From contig JAUMYQ010000004.1 in assembly GCA_030528555.1 (NCBI GenBank), positions 1 through 64,000 on the forward strand: a stretch of 64,000 nt of DNA. Reading direction: 5' to 3'. Positions 7,201 to 16,243 of this stretch are shown here, one piece after another. Numbering within the stretch: position 1 is the stretch's first letter; every line of letters starts with the position of its first letter. Origin of the DNA: Porphyromonadaceae bacterium. Its GTDB lineage: Bacteria > Bacteroidota > Bacteroidia > Bacteroidales > Porphyromonadaceae. The notes below the pieces were generated by a model, which was given only the letters and a program-made list of their open reading frames with translations, had not been told where the DNA came from and made no database searches. The translations under genes and the position numbers were made by a program.

Positions 7201-9888
7201 CTAAAATGTCAGGTCAAAGTAAAGATCTTGGCCTGCCTCTCGTAGCAAAGGATTAGGGCTCTTACGCAGATCCGCTAACCACGCACCCATGAGTAGCTCC
7301 TCACGAAGCTGAACATCCACCCTTGCCCAACGCTTTAGGCAAAGGATCGAGGCCGTATAGGCTGGTGTTATATACTCCAGCTCTTCGCTTAGTATCTCCG
7401 TAATTCGTCCCCACAAGAAACGACGACCAGCAGGACCTAGCCTTAGCTCCCCGATAGTAAAGTGGCGTGCTAGCGTTGTGAGTGCTGTGGAGGCCAGATC
7501 TTGCCACACGACTCCGCCACGAAGCCAAGCCATAGCCCAATGGGGAGCATAAGGCGAACGGTCGAAGAGATGCTTGACAAGGCAGTCCCTCAGCTCAGGA
7601 TTGGAGAAAGAGTGGCTAGCCAAATGGGTTGCGGTCGTAAAGCTAAGTTCGTCAGCTGGATAGATGAGCTGCCCGATAAGTTTGAGCTCGCGTACATCAC
7701 GGCTCAGCAAATACTCAGCAAGCTCGGCTCTCTGGGGGTATTGCTTAGCTAATCTTTGGACATACTCGAGCGTCAGACCAAAATTGATCCCATAATGTAA
7801 ACCCATAGAGCGCATCGTGCTAGAGACGATGCCGTCCATTGCCCCCCGAAGCTTAGTCCGCAGCTCCTTAGCCTGTTCCAGCGTATCAGCACTAGGATGA
7901 GGCTCTCTTAGCTCTTCACTACGCACAGGGTCGAGAGGAAGGAAGCTATAGTCACGGCTGTAGCGCAGCATCTGCTCGGCATACCCCTCCTCGTAGCTCA
8001 CCACCACCTGCATATTGCCCTCATCATCATGATGCAACTCCAAGTGAGGATTGACGAACCCCCGATAAGGAGCGATATTGAGCCGAGCATATCTCTCTAG
8101 CACCTCTCGGTGCAGCTCTGGATCTACGTCTATGGCATAGCGGCCTATTAAACGCTCGGCTGCCTCTGGGTCGCCCACACTCTTAATGCGCTGCACCTCG
8201 GCCAGCAGACGAGCTATCGCAGTACGAACGCCCTGATAATCGTGAATGATTAGCTCCACACCTTGCAGCTCTATACAGCCCTCTCCCTCAGCGAGCACAT
8301 AGCGTGCTATGAGTGCTCTATTGCGCATGTGCGCCTCCTCTATCTTATGCCCAGGACGAATGCGAACTAGCTGCGTCACCAATCCGTTTAGCAAATAACG
8401 ATAATAGCAGGCTTTATAGGCATCCATGTCGGGCAGCAATCCCAACTCTACGAGCTTCTCATCCGCCATATAGTAAAGGGCAAAGAGGTCTGCTCGGGTC
8501 TCTTCCATCGTTGAGCCATGCGGACCGAGAGCATCGGGCGAGACACCAGGAAGCAACTGTCCTGAGCCATGCCCAAGGCATTCATGCAGGTCCGTGTGCA
8601 GCTCGTCCGTTAGTCCATCGTACCGATTGAGTAGTGCACGCACCTCAAGATTAGGGACGAAAGCCTCGTCCATACCATTGCTGGCAGATGCCCTGCGGTA
8701 TGCCTCGTGAATATTACCGATAGTCACGGACTTAGATCCATAGTCAGCACGTATCCAATCTGCGTTGGGTAGGTTGATGCCAATGGGCGTGGCGGGATAT
8801 GAATCTCCAGAGAGCATCGCCACATGTACAACACTTGCGCTCATGCCCTTGGGGTTCGGCTTCTTGAAGCGATCGTCTATCGGGGCATGCTCCTCAAACC
8901 AGCCAGCATGCTGGCAAATGATCCGAGTACGCTCGCTCGCCCTATGGTCCTTAATATGCACCAAGCCCTCCCAGCTACCTTTGAGACCGAGAGGGTCGGC
9001 ATAGACCTCGGTAAAGCCATTGACGAAGTCTACCGTTGAGCTAGTGTCTTGCACCCAGTGGAGACAAAAAGCATTGTACTGCTCCAAATCGCCCGTCTTG
9101 TAATACTCGATAAGAGCAAGCAGAGCAAGACGCTGTCCCTGGCTCTCCACGTAGGCAAGGGCTGCCTTGAGATGCTGGATGATCTGAGCCAAGGCCTCGC
9201 CATACAGCCCCCCTATGCGGTAGACTTGCTCATAGAGCTTGCCATCGGCTCCCTTCATGAGGCGACTATTCAGACCACAGGATGGCGGAGCTTTGCGCTC
9301 CGCCTCTCTAGCCGAAGTCGCCTGCAGGGCATAGAATGCCTCGGCTTCAGCTTGCCCCAGCCCTTGAGCATAAAAATTGACGGACGAGGCCGCGACAAGG
9401 TCACTCGAGCCTGCCTGCTCCGTACGCTTAGGCTCTACTGTAGGATCGAAGATAACATGACAAAGCTGCTCCAACTCTCTAGGGTCAAACTCCAGCAGCT
9501 CGGCACAGTCTTGCTGAACTTGCCAGACACACTGCTGCAGATAGTCCTTATCAAAGGCTGGTTCAAACTTCTCATTCCCATAGTGATGGTGAATACCAGA
9601 GGAGAACCAAAGCCGATATAGGTATACTTCCACAGCAGCCCACTGGCTCACAGTTCGGTCCCCTCGATAGTGCTGATAAATACCCTCGAAGAGCCTCCTA
9701 AGTCGTAGCCCATACCGCCCATTTTGGTCGAAAATGATATCTCGCCCACATAGGGCGGCCTCACTCAGATGGTAGACGAGAAGTCGTTGGCTAGGGCTCA
9801 GAGCCTCAAATCCATCTATTTCGTAGCGAAGTATCTCGATATCGGCGAAGCGGCAAACACTGCTCCCACTAATAATTGACTTGGTCAT
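7201..9888 (-). CDS. dipeptidyl peptidase III, M49 family
   Basis: Zinc exopeptidase of family M49 that removes dipeptides from the N terminus of short peptides, consistent with peptide-based nutrition in this group. The zinc site HECLGH (residues 435-440 from the chosen start) with a cysteine in the fourth position is the Bacteroidetes form, and the second motif EETRAD (462-467) supplies the third ligand. The frame is open 37 codons further upstream, but I chose the ATG at 9888: it gives an ATGA overlap with mutY and removes an unlikely extension inside mutY. The resulting protein of 895 residues is longer than the roughly 675-750 residues of described M49 enzymes, so both ends carry additional sequence. 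Confidence 0.9.
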   Translation of the reverse strand: MTKSIISGSSVCRFADIEILRYEIDGFEALSPSQRLLVYHLSEAALCGRDIIFDQNGRYGLRLRRLFEGIYQHYRGDRTVSQWAAVEVYLYRLWFSSGIHHHYGNEKFEPAFDKDYLQQCVWQVQQDCAELLEFDPRELEQLCHVIFDPTVEPKRTEQAGSSDLVAASSVNFYAQGLGQAEAEAFYALQATSAREAERKAPPSCGLNSRLMKGADGKLYEQVYRIGGLYGEALAQIIQHLKAALAYVESQGQRLALLALIEYYKTGDLEQYNAFCLHWVQDTSSTVDFVNGFTEVYADPLGLKGSWEGLVHIKDHRASERTRIICQHAGWFEEHAPIDDRFKKPNPKGMSASVVHVAMLSGDSYPATPIGINLPNADWIRADYGSKSVTIGNIHEAYRRASASNGMDEAFVPNLEVRALLNRYDGLTDELHTDLHECLGHGSGQLLPGVSPDALGPHGSTMEETRADLFALYYMADEKLVELGLLPDMDAYKACYYRYLLNGLVTQLVRIRPGHKIEEAHMRNRALIARYVLAEGEGCIELQGVELIIHDYQGVRTAIARLLAEVQRIKSVGDPEAAERLIGRYAIDVDPELHREVLERYARLNIAPYRGFVNPHLELHHDDEGNMQVVVSYEEGYAEQMLRYSRDYSFLPLDPVRSEELREPHPSADTLEQAKELRTKLRGAMDGIVSSTMRSMGLHYGINFGLTLEYVQRLAKQYPQRAELAEYLLSRDVRELKLIGQLIYPADELSFTTATHLASHSFSNPELRDCLVKHLFDRSPYAPHWAMAWLRGGVVWQDLASTALTTLARHFTIGELRLGPAGRRFLWGRITEILSEELEYITPAYTASILCLKRWARVDVQLREELLMGAWLADLRKSPNPLLREAGQDLYFDLTF

Positions 9889-10982
9889 TGTTCTTTGTCT
9901 TGGTGCTGAAATGTAGCAATTAGCTTGTCTAGCAGGATGGGCATCCCATAGCTTGCCCTGGAAGTGAGGGCTATTGTGTGGTATGTGCCTCGAAGGCACT
10001 CAGAGCAACCTTTAGCTCTGACTACGGTAAGGCTTGCTTCTAGGAGACGATGGGTCAGACGGTGCTTGCGTGTGGCGACAGGCTGCAACTGTACTTGTGG
10101 CTGCTCCAGCTCCTCTAGCAAGCTTTGCATATCTTCATGACTGAGTAGCTGCTCGGCAGTAACCGGCTTGGGGGTTTCTATTAGGGGAAGCTCGTACAGC
10201 CCTTGCCAAATATCGCCCTCACCACGGCGACGAATCAGTGTTTGCCCCTCAGGAAGGAGTACCAGCAAATAGTTCAGGTAGCGACTAGTTACCCGTACCT
10301 TGCCCTGCTTACGCGGGAGCTCTGCCTGCCTACCCTCCTCTCTGGCCAAGCAAAACGTAGCCAAAGGGCACTCATGGCAGCGAGGGCGCCTAGGCGTGCA
10401 GCAGAGTGCTCCCAGCTCGATCATCGCTTGGTTGTGTAGCCCAGGCTCTATGGGATCAAGTAGCTCTTGAGCAAGAAGCCGAAACTCTCTCTGCCCCTTG
10501 GTCGTATCGATCGGGGTGTCGATTGCATAGAGACGACTAAGCACCCGATAAACGTTACCATCCACAGCTGCATAGGGCAGATTATAAGCAAAAGACAGTA
10601 CAGCAGCTTGGGTATAGGGCCCCACACCTGGGAGCCGCTTGATCTCCTCTATATTTTGGGGCATCCGACCTCCAAAATCCGAGACCACCATCTGAGCGGC
10701 ACGCCTCAGGTTACGCCCTCGTGAGTAATAGCCTAGCCCCTGCCAAAGGCGAAGGACCTCATCTTCACTTGCCGAGGCGAGATCTTCGATCGTAGGGAAC
10801 GCTTCGAGAAAACGATGATAATATCCCAAACCCTGCACCACCTGCGTCTGCTGTAGGATAACCTCAGAGAGCCAAATATGGTAAGGGTCTGTTGTCTCGC
10901 GCCATGGCAGAGCTCGAGCATTGCGACCAAACCACTCGGCCAAACCTCGGCGTAATCTAGATAGAGAGTAATCGGAGGTCAT
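9885..10982 (-). CDS. mutY: A/G-specific adenine DNA glycosylase MutY
   Basis: Removes adenine mispaired with 8-oxoguanine. The product from the chosen start is 365 residues. It has the catalytic helix [11 protein letters not shown], the helix-hairpin-helix [12 protein letters not shown], the catalytic aspartate in VDGNVYRV, and the 4Fe-4S cluster cysteines spaced C-x6-C-x2-C-x5-C. A C-terminal NUDIX-like domain for 8-oxoG recognition follows (from about residue 230). The frame extends to 11051, but the ATG at 10982 (MTSDYS) limits the overlap with pfkA to 26 bases and fits the family N terminus. The stop overlaps the DPP III start. Confidence 0.95.
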   Translation of the reverse strand: MTSDYSLSRLRRGLAEWFGRNARALPWRETTDPYHIWLSEVILQQTQVVQGLGYYHRFLEAFPTIEDLASASEDEVLRLWQGLGYYSRGRNLRRAAQMVVSDFGGRMPQNIEEIKRLPGVGPYTQAAVLSFAYNLPYAAVDGNVYRVLSRLYAIDTPIDTTKGQREFRLLAQELLDPIEPGLHNQAMIELGALCCTPRRPRCHECPLATFCLAREEGRQAELPRKQGKVRVTSRYLNYLLVLLPEGQTLIRRRGEGDIWQGLYELPLIETPKPVTAEQLLSHEDMQSLLEELEQPQVQLQPVATRKHRLTHRLLEASLTVVRAKGCSECLRGTYHTIALTSRASYGMPILLDKLIATFQHQDKEQ

Positions 10983-11937
10983 CAACGAGTTTCTGAGCGA
11001 TATATTTGCTCTTCTTAATAGCCCTACTAAATGGCACATAGACAATCTCATCGTTGTCTATACCTATCATGATGTTTCGCTGACCCTCTAGTAGGGAGTC
11101 GATAGCAGCCACCCCCATTCGGCTGGCCAATATTCTATCCTGTGCGCTAGGTGTACCGCCCCGCTGAATGTGACCAAGAATGACTACACGCACATCGAAC
11201 TGAGGGTACTCGGTGCGCACACGCTCTGCCACCCCCATAGCCCCTCCTGTTACCTCACTTTCACTCACAAGTACAATGCTACTATTCTTCGTCTTACGGA
11301 AACCATTGGCAATAGTCTCGGCCAACTGATCTCGCTCTAGTGCAAACTCTGGAATAATAGCAGCCTCGGCCCCCGCTGCTATCGCACCATTGAGGGCCAA
11401 GAACCCCGCCTCACGCCCCATGACCTCAATGAAGAAGAGACGCTCATGCGATGAGGCTGTATCACGTATCTTGTCTACTGCCTCTACGATGGTGTTTAGA
11501 GCTGTATCGTAACCGATGGTTAGGTCCGTACCACTAAGATCATTATCTATAGTACCAGGCAGACCAACGATAGGAAAATCATACTCCTCAGCAAAGGCAC
11601 GCGCTCCACTAAGAGAGCCATCACCGCCTATGACGACCAAGGCATCGATGCCATGCTCGCAGAGAGTGCGATAGGCTAAAGCCCTCCCCTCTGGCGTGCG
11701 AAACTCGTCACACCGAGCCGTCTTGAGTATCGTCCCCCCTCTCTGAACGATATTACTCACATCTTGCGTACGGAACTCCTGTATCTCACCTGTTATCAAA
11801 CCTTTGTAACCCCGATAAATCCCCTTGACAGTCATACCATGATAGATAGCGGCTCTCGTCACCGCCCGTATGGCTGCATTCATCCCTGGAGCATCTCCTC
11901 CAGAGGTTAGGATACCGATACATTTAATCTGCGCCAT
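10957..11937 (-). CDS. pfkA: ATP-dependent 6-phosphofructokinase
   Basis: Phosphorylates fructose 6-phosphate to fructose 1,6-bisphosphate, the committed step of glycolysis. The 326-residue product has the nucleotide loop GGDAPGMNA near the N terminus, GGDGSLSGA (the GGDGS form, as in ATP-using rather than PPi-using enzymes), and the catalytic [12 protein letters not shown] loop. Length is typical of bacterial PfkA. It lies upstream of mutY in the same direction, with a short overlap. A HAD phosphatase gene ends 24 bases upstream. Confidence 0.96.
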   Translation of the reverse strand: MAQIKCIGILTSGGDAPGMNAAIRAVTRAAIYHGMTVKGIYRGYKGLITGEIQEFRTQDVSNIVQRGGTILKTARCDEFRTPEGRALAYRTLCEHGIDALVVIGGDGSLSGARAFAEEYDFPIVGLPGTIDNDLSGTDLTIGYDTALNTIVEAVDKIRDTASSHERLFFIEVMGREAGFLALNGAIAAGAEAAIIPEFALERDQLAETIANGFRKTKNSSIVLVSESEVTGGAMGVAERVRTEYPQFDVRVVILGHIQRGGTPSAQDRILASRMGVAAIDSLLEGQRNIMIGIDNDEIVYVPFSRAIKKSKYIAQKLVDDLRLLSI

Positions 11938-11961
11938 GTACTTAGAATATTAGCGATGAGC

Positions 11962-12591
11962 TTAGTGTCTATGGGCATCTAAAATCGCCCCTATGGCCGC
12001 ACGCCAATCTTCGCCATTCTTAGGACAATAGGTCACAAAACCCAGCTCCTCGGCCATGGCCACATTGGCAGGTCCATCATCTACAAAGAGGGTCTCAGAG
12101 GGGACTAGCCCAGTACGCTCAATCATCAGCTCGAAGATGCCACGATGCGGCTTAACCATCCCCAACTGGCAGCTGGCGAACTTCTGCTCACAGTATGAGC
12201 TAAGTGGACGACCGCTGGGCAGAAAGTCCGCACTCTCGGCAAACTCCATAACATAAGGGTTCGTATTGCTCAAAATATGGACGGCATAGTGCCTGCGCAA
12301 CTCATCGATATAGTCAAATTTGTAGGCAGCAACCTCCTCTAAAAATCCCATATAAGCATACGCTATCTCTGCATGTGTTAGTTCCCTACCACTGAGAGCC
12401 GAGAGAGCTGAGCGAAACTCCTCCTGACTCATACGGCCATCCTCTATTTGCAAGAAGTAGCCACTCTGCAAATAGGGGTCTAGCATCTTCTCTATATCAG
12501 GGATACCAAGGGCTGCAAACCGCCTAATCGCCTCATCTCGGTTGAGGTGGATCAGCACTCCTCCGAGGTCAAAAACTATAGTCTTGATCAT
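11962..12591 (-). CDS. HAD-family phosphatase, YihX-like
   Basis: A 209-residue haloacid dehalogenase-superfamily protein of subfamily IA. Motif I reads VFDLGGVL, with glycine in place of the second aspartate, as in YihX-type sugar phosphatases. Motif II is HILSNTN and motif IV is FVDDGPANV. A helical cap occupies about residues 20-90. The substrate is unknown; a sugar phosphate would fit its place upstream of pfkA. A promoter-like TACTTTTG lies only four bases before the ATG at 12591, suggesting a leaderless transcript or a start slightly further downstream. Confidence 0.88.
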   Translation of the reverse strand: MIKTIVFDLGGVLIHLNRDEAIRRFAALGIPDIEKMLDPYLQSGYFLQIEDGRMSQEEFRSALSALSGRELTHAEIAYAYMGFLEEVAAYKFDYIDELRRHYAVHILSNTNPYVMEFAESADFLPSGRPLSSYCEQKFASCQLGMVKPHRGIFELMIERTGLVPSETLFVDDGPANVAMAEELGFVTYCPKNGEDWRAAIGAILDAHRH

Positions 12592-12595
12592 TGTA

Positions 12596-12603
12596 CAAAA
12601 GTA
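12596..12603 (-). promoter_or_regulatory. candidate Bacteroidetes -7 box before the HAD gene
   Basis: TACTTTTG on the minus strand matches TAnnTTTG exactly. No TTTG is present at the standard 19-21 bp distance upstream. Its closeness to the ATG (4 bases) would give an almost leaderless transcript. Confidence 0.4.
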
Positions 12604-12776
12604 TTTGCCCCATTCTTTTAGGACGAGGCAAATTTAAGCATTTAGCTATACAGCCCTCAGAGCTCTCGTTACAAAGCCCATAGCAGAGACATAGTAGCAG
12701 TGAGTATCCAGGCACAACACATGGTCGGACAACAACCTATTGGGATGCTAAGATCCAGTATTTCCAATAAATTAAT

Positions 12777-12784
12777 TACCTTTG
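12777..12784 (+). promoter_or_regulatory. candidate -7 box of the rpsF operon
   Basis: TACCTTTG is an exact match to the Bacteroidetes -7 consensus TAnnTTTG, 42 bases before the rpsF start. No good TTTG is seen at the -33 position. Nothing else in the 234-base gap looks like a promoter. Confidence 0.55.
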
Positions 12785-12825
12785 TGCCGTTTTTGAACGT
12801 TATTCAATACAAACAAAGTAAACAA

Positions 12826-13170
12826 ATGAACAAGTACGAAACCGTTTTCATTCTAACTCCCGTTTTATCTGAAGCTCAGGTAAAGGAAGCGGTAGACAAG
12901 TTTACTACGCTGCTCCAAGACAATGGTGCAGTGATCGTGAACAAAGAGGATTGGGGTCTTAAGAAGCTCGCCTATCCTATCCAGAAGAAGTCTACTGGCT
13001 TTTATCAGTTCGTGGAGTTTGAAGCTCAGCCAGAGCTAATCGCACTGCTGGAAACCAACTTCCGCCGTGACGAGTCAGTTATTCGCTTCCTCACTTTCCG
13101 TCAGGACAAGTTCGCTGCCGAATACGCTGCTAAGAGAAGAAACCTGAAGTCATCATCTAATGCAAACTAA
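12826..13170 (+). CDS. rpsF: 30S ribosomal protein S6
   Basis: Small-subunit protein that binds 16S rRNA together with S18. The protein from the chosen ATG is 114 residues, starts [14 protein letters not shown] as S6 proteins do, and keeps the LAYPI and [11 protein letters not shown] segments. The frame is open to 12700, but that extension crosses the probable promoter at 12777-12784 and is not protein-like. It is the first gene of rpsF-rpsR-rplI, the usual bacterial order. Confidence 0.97.
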   Translation: MNKYETVFILTPVLSEAQVKEAVDKFTTLLQDNGAVIVNKEDWGLKKLAYPIQKKSTGFYQFVEFEAQPELIALLETNFRRDESVIRFLTFRQDKFAAEYAAKRRNLKSSSNAN

Positions 13171-13174
13171 AAAA

Positions 13175-13447
13175 ATGGCTGCACCTCAATCAGAAATTCG
13201 CTACCTCACTCCACTAGCGGTAGACAAAAATCGTAAGAAATACTGCCGTTTCAAGAAGAGCGGCATCAAGTATATCGACTATAAGGATCCCGACTTCCTC
13301 AAGAAGTTCCTCAACGAACAGGGTCGCATCCTACCACGTCGCATCACGGGTACTTCGCTGAAGTTCCAGCGTCGTGTGGCACAGGCCGTAAAGCGTGCTC
13401 GTCACCTGGCCCTCCTGCCATACGTTACAGACAATATGACTAAGTAA
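13175..13447 (+). CDS. rpsR: 30S ribosomal protein S18
   Basis: Forms a heterodimer with S6 on the platform of the 30S subunit. The 90-residue protein has the family core [16 protein letters not shown] and [13 protein letters not shown], and ends [10 protein letters not shown] prefer the ATG at 13175 ([11 protein letters not shown]), which matches the S18 N terminus in Bacteroidetes. An upstream in-frame ATG at 13160 would overlap the end of rpsF and add MQTKK. Spacing to rpsF is 4 bases and to rplI is 25 bases. Confidence 0.96.
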   Translation: MAAPQSEIRYLTPLAVDKNRKKYCRFKKSGIKYIDYKDPDFLKKFLNEQGRILPRRITGTSLKFQRRVAQAVKRARHLALLPYVTDNMTK

Positions 13448-13472
13448 TTTTAACGAGAGGAGACAGAATACA

Positions 13473-13976
13473 ATGGAAGTTATTTTGAAAGAAGATGTAA
13501 TCAATCTTGGTTACAAAGACGACATAGTAACGGTTAAAAACGGTTACGGGCGCAACTTTCTAATCCCTCAGGGTAAGGCCATCATGGCCACCGAGTCTGC
13601 CAAGAAGATGCTTGCAGAAAACCTCAAGCAGCGTGCCCACAAGCTCGCCGCCATCAAGAAGGAAGCCGAAGAAAAGGCCGCCAAGCTCAATGGCTTGAAG
13701 CTCGTAATTACAGTGAAGACCGGCGTTGGTGGTGCCATCTATGGCTCGGTGAGCAACATTCAGATTTCCGAAGAGCTAGCCAAGAAGGGCCTCGACATCG
13801 AGCGTAAGCTCATCTCTGTAAAGGGAGTGAAAGCACTAGGTAGCTACACGGCTACGGTACGCTTCCACAAGGAAGTGGCAGTAGAGCTCCCATTTGAGGT
13901 TGTTTCGGAGAACGCACCTGCTCCAGCAGTAGAAGAGCCCAAGAAAGAAGAGGTTGCTCCAGCTGAGGAGGCTTAA
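13473..13976 (+). CDS. rplI: 50S ribosomal protein L9
   Basis: Large-subunit protein at the base of the L1 stalk. The 167-residue product begins [17 protein letters not shown] and has the [13 protein letters not shown] loop of the N-terminal domain, a long central helix (about 40-80) and the C-terminal domain with GSVSNIQI. It carries an acidic, alanine-rich tail of about 18 residues ([14 protein letters not shown]), longer than in E. coli. Last gene of the rpsF operon, followed by a strong terminator. Confidence 0.97.
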   Translation: MEVILKEDVINLGYKDDIVTVKNGYGRNFLIPQGKAIMATESAKKMLAENLKQRAHKLAAIKKEAEEKAAKLNGLKLVITVKTGVGGAIYGSVSNIQISEELAKKGLDIERKLISVKGVKALGSYTATVRFHKEVAVELPFEVVSENAPAPAVEEPKKEEVAPAEEA

Positions 13977-14004
13977 CCCTTTCTTTTAGTCCAAAACAAG
14001 TATA

Positions 14005-14040
14005 AGACCGCTGTACCTTTTGGGGTACAGCGGTCTTTCT
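14005..14040 (+). terminator. rho-independent terminator of rpsF-rpsR-rplI
   Basis: A perfect 13-bp stem, AGACCGCTGTACC (14005-14017) against GGTACAGCGGTCT (14024-14036), with a 6-base loop and a T-rich end (TTCT). It lies 28 bases after the rplI stop. Confidence 0.9.
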
Positions 14041-14422
14041 ATTTACCTTGTTTCCATCAAATCACCCTACACGCTCAAATTCATAACCTGCTATATATCA
14101 AACCATAAGAATCCCATTGCAAGAAGCCGAAAAATCTTCGGGAACTTTCAAAAAAACTTCCCGATCTTTTTCCAAAAAGTTCGGGAACTCCGAGAAAAAA
14201 GTTCGGGAACATTTTTTCGGGTATTCCCGAGCATTTTTTTGATGCATCAGAAGAGTGATTTTGAACTCCTCAGAAAGGGTAACAAGCAATGCTAAACAAA
14301 GGCTTTCGATGAGGCTACAGCTGAACATAAGGAGGGGCTATGCCAAATCTAAGACCGACATAGCCCCACCCTAATCTGCATGGGGACTAACAAACAATCC
14401 CCAATACACTCATTAACCCCTA
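14041..14422. other. convergent intergenic region holding repeat copy B
   Basis: About 380 bases between the rplI terminator and the end of the dispanin-like gene. Apart from repeat copy B at 14127-14240 nothing is recognised. Open frames on both strands here come from the repeat. Confidence 0.7.
14127..14240 (-). repeat. 22-bp-phased intergenic repeat, copy B
   Basis: Cores start at 14137, 14158, 14180, 14202 and 14224 (TTCGGGAA, TTCCCGAT, TTCGGGAA, TTCGGGAA, TTCCCGAG). Steps are 21, 22, 22 and 22; the 21 is due to one fewer A in the first linker. The module order is the reverse complement of copy A. Confidence 0.9.
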
Positions 14423-14857
14423 CTAAACATAGCTGGCCCCTACCTCTCCAAGGCTAGAGAACAAACCCAAAAGAGAGATACTTCCAAAAATGATGACCAG
14501 GAAGAAGAACAAAAAGAAGAGAACCCAAACGATACCTACCACCCAAACCCCTCGTACGAACCACTTACGGGCATTGATAGAAGAGTGTGTGGCTCCCTCA
14601 TAGTCACCCCTTCTCCACTGTCCGTCCACCTTATCGGCATAGTAAAAGCTAGCAATAGCAAAGGGAATAGCAATAAGGCAGATTAAAAAAGACAATCCAC
14701 CCAATATCAGCGCATGTACCATATAGCTCTCGGGACAAGCGCTTGGCACGGCAGGCTGCTCTTCTATTTTAGAACACAGGCCCTTGCCACAATAAGCACA
14801 AGCTACACGATCAGGGGCAACCGATGCTCCACAGTTAGAACAAAAATTGACAGACAT
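14423..14857 (-). CDS. zinc-ribbon and CD225/dispanin-like membrane protein
   Basis: A 144-residue protein with an N-terminal zinc ribbon (C6, C9, C20, C23) followed by two hydrophobic helices at about 47-70 and 100-135. The segment between the helices (DYEGATHSSINARKWF) resembles the A-x-S-x-A-R pattern of the CD225/dispanin superfamily, which includes interferon-induced transmembrane proteins and many bacterial members of unknown role. It lies 34 bases downstream of purB in the same direction, but a functional link is not evident. Confidence 0.75.
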   Translation of the reverse strand: MSVNFCSNCGASVAPDRVACAYCGKGLCSKIEEQPAVPSACPESYMVHALILGGLSFLICLIAIPFAIASFYYADKVDGQWRRGDYEGATHSSINARKWFVRGVWVVGIVWVLFFLFFFLVIIFGSISLLGLFSSLGEVGASYV

Positions 14858-14891
14858 ATGACTAGAAATAACTCATAAAACAACGATAGCG

Positions 14892-16232
14892 CTAGTAGCC
14901 AAGATAGGTCTCGGGACGAATCTGGTGCATCTCCGCCTTGACCTCCTCTGACACTGCGAGTGTATCGATGAACTCTGAGATCGTTCGCTCGGTAATGCCT
15001 TCATTGGTGCGCGTGAGTGCCTTGAGCGCCTCATAGGGCTTGGGATAGCCCTCACGGCGGAGGATAGTTTGCAGGGCTTCGGCTACGACTGCCCAGTTCG
15101 CCTCAAGGTCTGCTGCTATGGCTTCACGGTTGAGTAGTATCTTACCCAGTCCTTTAGCGAGGCTAGAGAGAGCTATCTGCGTGTGTGCCAAGGGTACACC
15201 AATATTGCGAAGCACGGTCGAGTCCGTGAGGTCACGCTGCAAACGCGACACAGGGAGCTTGCGAGCAAGGAAGCCGAAAATAGCGTTAGCCATACCAAGA
15301 TTGCCCTCCGCATTTTCGAAGTCTATCGGATTGACCTTATGAGGCATTGCCGACGAACCTACCTCACCCTCCTTGATACGCTGTTTGAAATAGTCCATCG
15401 AGATGTAGAGCCACATATCTTGAGCAAGGTCCTTGAGGATCGTATTGATGCGCTCAAGTGCATCGAAGATACTGGCCATGTGGTCGTAGTTGGCGATCTG
15501 GGTAGTAAGACGCTCACGCTTGAGCCCAAGAGAAGCGACAAACTGCTCGGCAAAACCCAGCCAATCCCGATCGGGATAGGCCACGCGATGGGCATTGAAG
15601 TTGCCCGTTGCTCCACCGAACTTGGCCGTATGCGGGATGGCTACAAGTACTGCGCGCTGCTCCTTGAGGCGATAGACGAAAACCCCGATCTCCTTACCCA
15701 GACGTGTGGGGGAGGCTGGCTGACCGTGGGTGCGGGCAAGCATGGGAATATCTGCCCACTCACGCTCCTGAGCCTCAAGGGTGGCGATGACATCGTCGAG
15801 AGCAGGTAGATAGACAGTCTCGATAGCCTCACGAAGCATCATTGGGAAAGAGGTATTGTTGATATCCTGAGATGTCAGCCCGAAGTGCACAAACTCCTTC
15901 TCCTCTGTTAGTCCAAGGGCATCGAACTGCTCCTTGATATAGTACTCAACGGCCTTGACATCGTGGTTCGTGATGGCCTCAATTTCCTTGATTTTCCTAG
16001 CCTGGTCAACCCCGAGATTGCCGTAAATGTCGTGGAGCTTCTGCTCATCTACCTTCTTTAGCACATGGGTGAGCTGAGGTAACTCACGACTTAGAGCGAT
16101 GAAGTAGAGTACCTCTACCCGTACTCGGTAACGAATGAGGGCCTCTTCGGAAAAATAAGCTGAGAGAGGTTCAACAGCACGGTGATAGCGCCCGTCAATG
16201 GGCGAGATAGCCTGTAGATTGTCTAGTATCAT
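14892..16232 (-). CDS. purB: adenylosuccinate lyase
   Basis: Cleaves SAICAR to AICAR plus fumarate and adenylosuccinate to AMP plus fumarate, so it serves both purine synthesis and AMP formation. The 446-residue product has the superfamily signature GSSAMPHKVNPIDFEN in the flexible catalytic loop and the TSQDINNT and ARTHGQPA segments for substrate binding. Length is normal. It starts 11 bases after the end of the AmpG-like transporter gene, so cotranscription is likely. The preceding pathway enzyme, purC, is at 56812-57753. Confidence 0.97.
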   Translation of the reverse strand: MILDNLQAISPIDGRYHRAVEPLSAYFSEEALIRYRVRVEVLYFIALSRELPQLTHVLKKVDEQKLHDIYGNLGVDQARKIKEIEAITNHDVKAVEYYIKEQFDALGLTEEKEFVHFGLTSQDINNTSFPMMLREAIETVYLPALDDVIATLEAQEREWADIPMLARTHGQPASPTRLGKEIGVFVYRLKEQRAVLVAIPHTAKFGGATGNFNAHRVAYPDRDWLGFAEQFVASLGLKRERLTTQIANYDHMASIFDALERINTILKDLAQDMWLYISMDYFKQRIKEGEVGSSAMPHKVNPIDFENAEGNLGMANAIFGFLARKLPVSRLQRDLTDSTVLRNIGVPLAHTQIALSSLAKGLGKILLNREAIAADLEANWAVVAEALQTILRREGYPKPYEALKALTRTNEGITERTISEFIDTLAVSEEVKAEMHQIRPETYLGY

Positions 16233-16243
16233 TATTTCGTTCG

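Noticed and set aside
13160..13174. Earlier ATG for rpsR
   Set aside because: It would start inside the rpsF stop region and add five residues that do not fit the S18 N terminus; 13175 is preferred.
14020..14328. Open frames on both strands after rplI
   Set aside because: They cover the rplI terminator and repeat copy B and mirror the same repeat-derived peptide.
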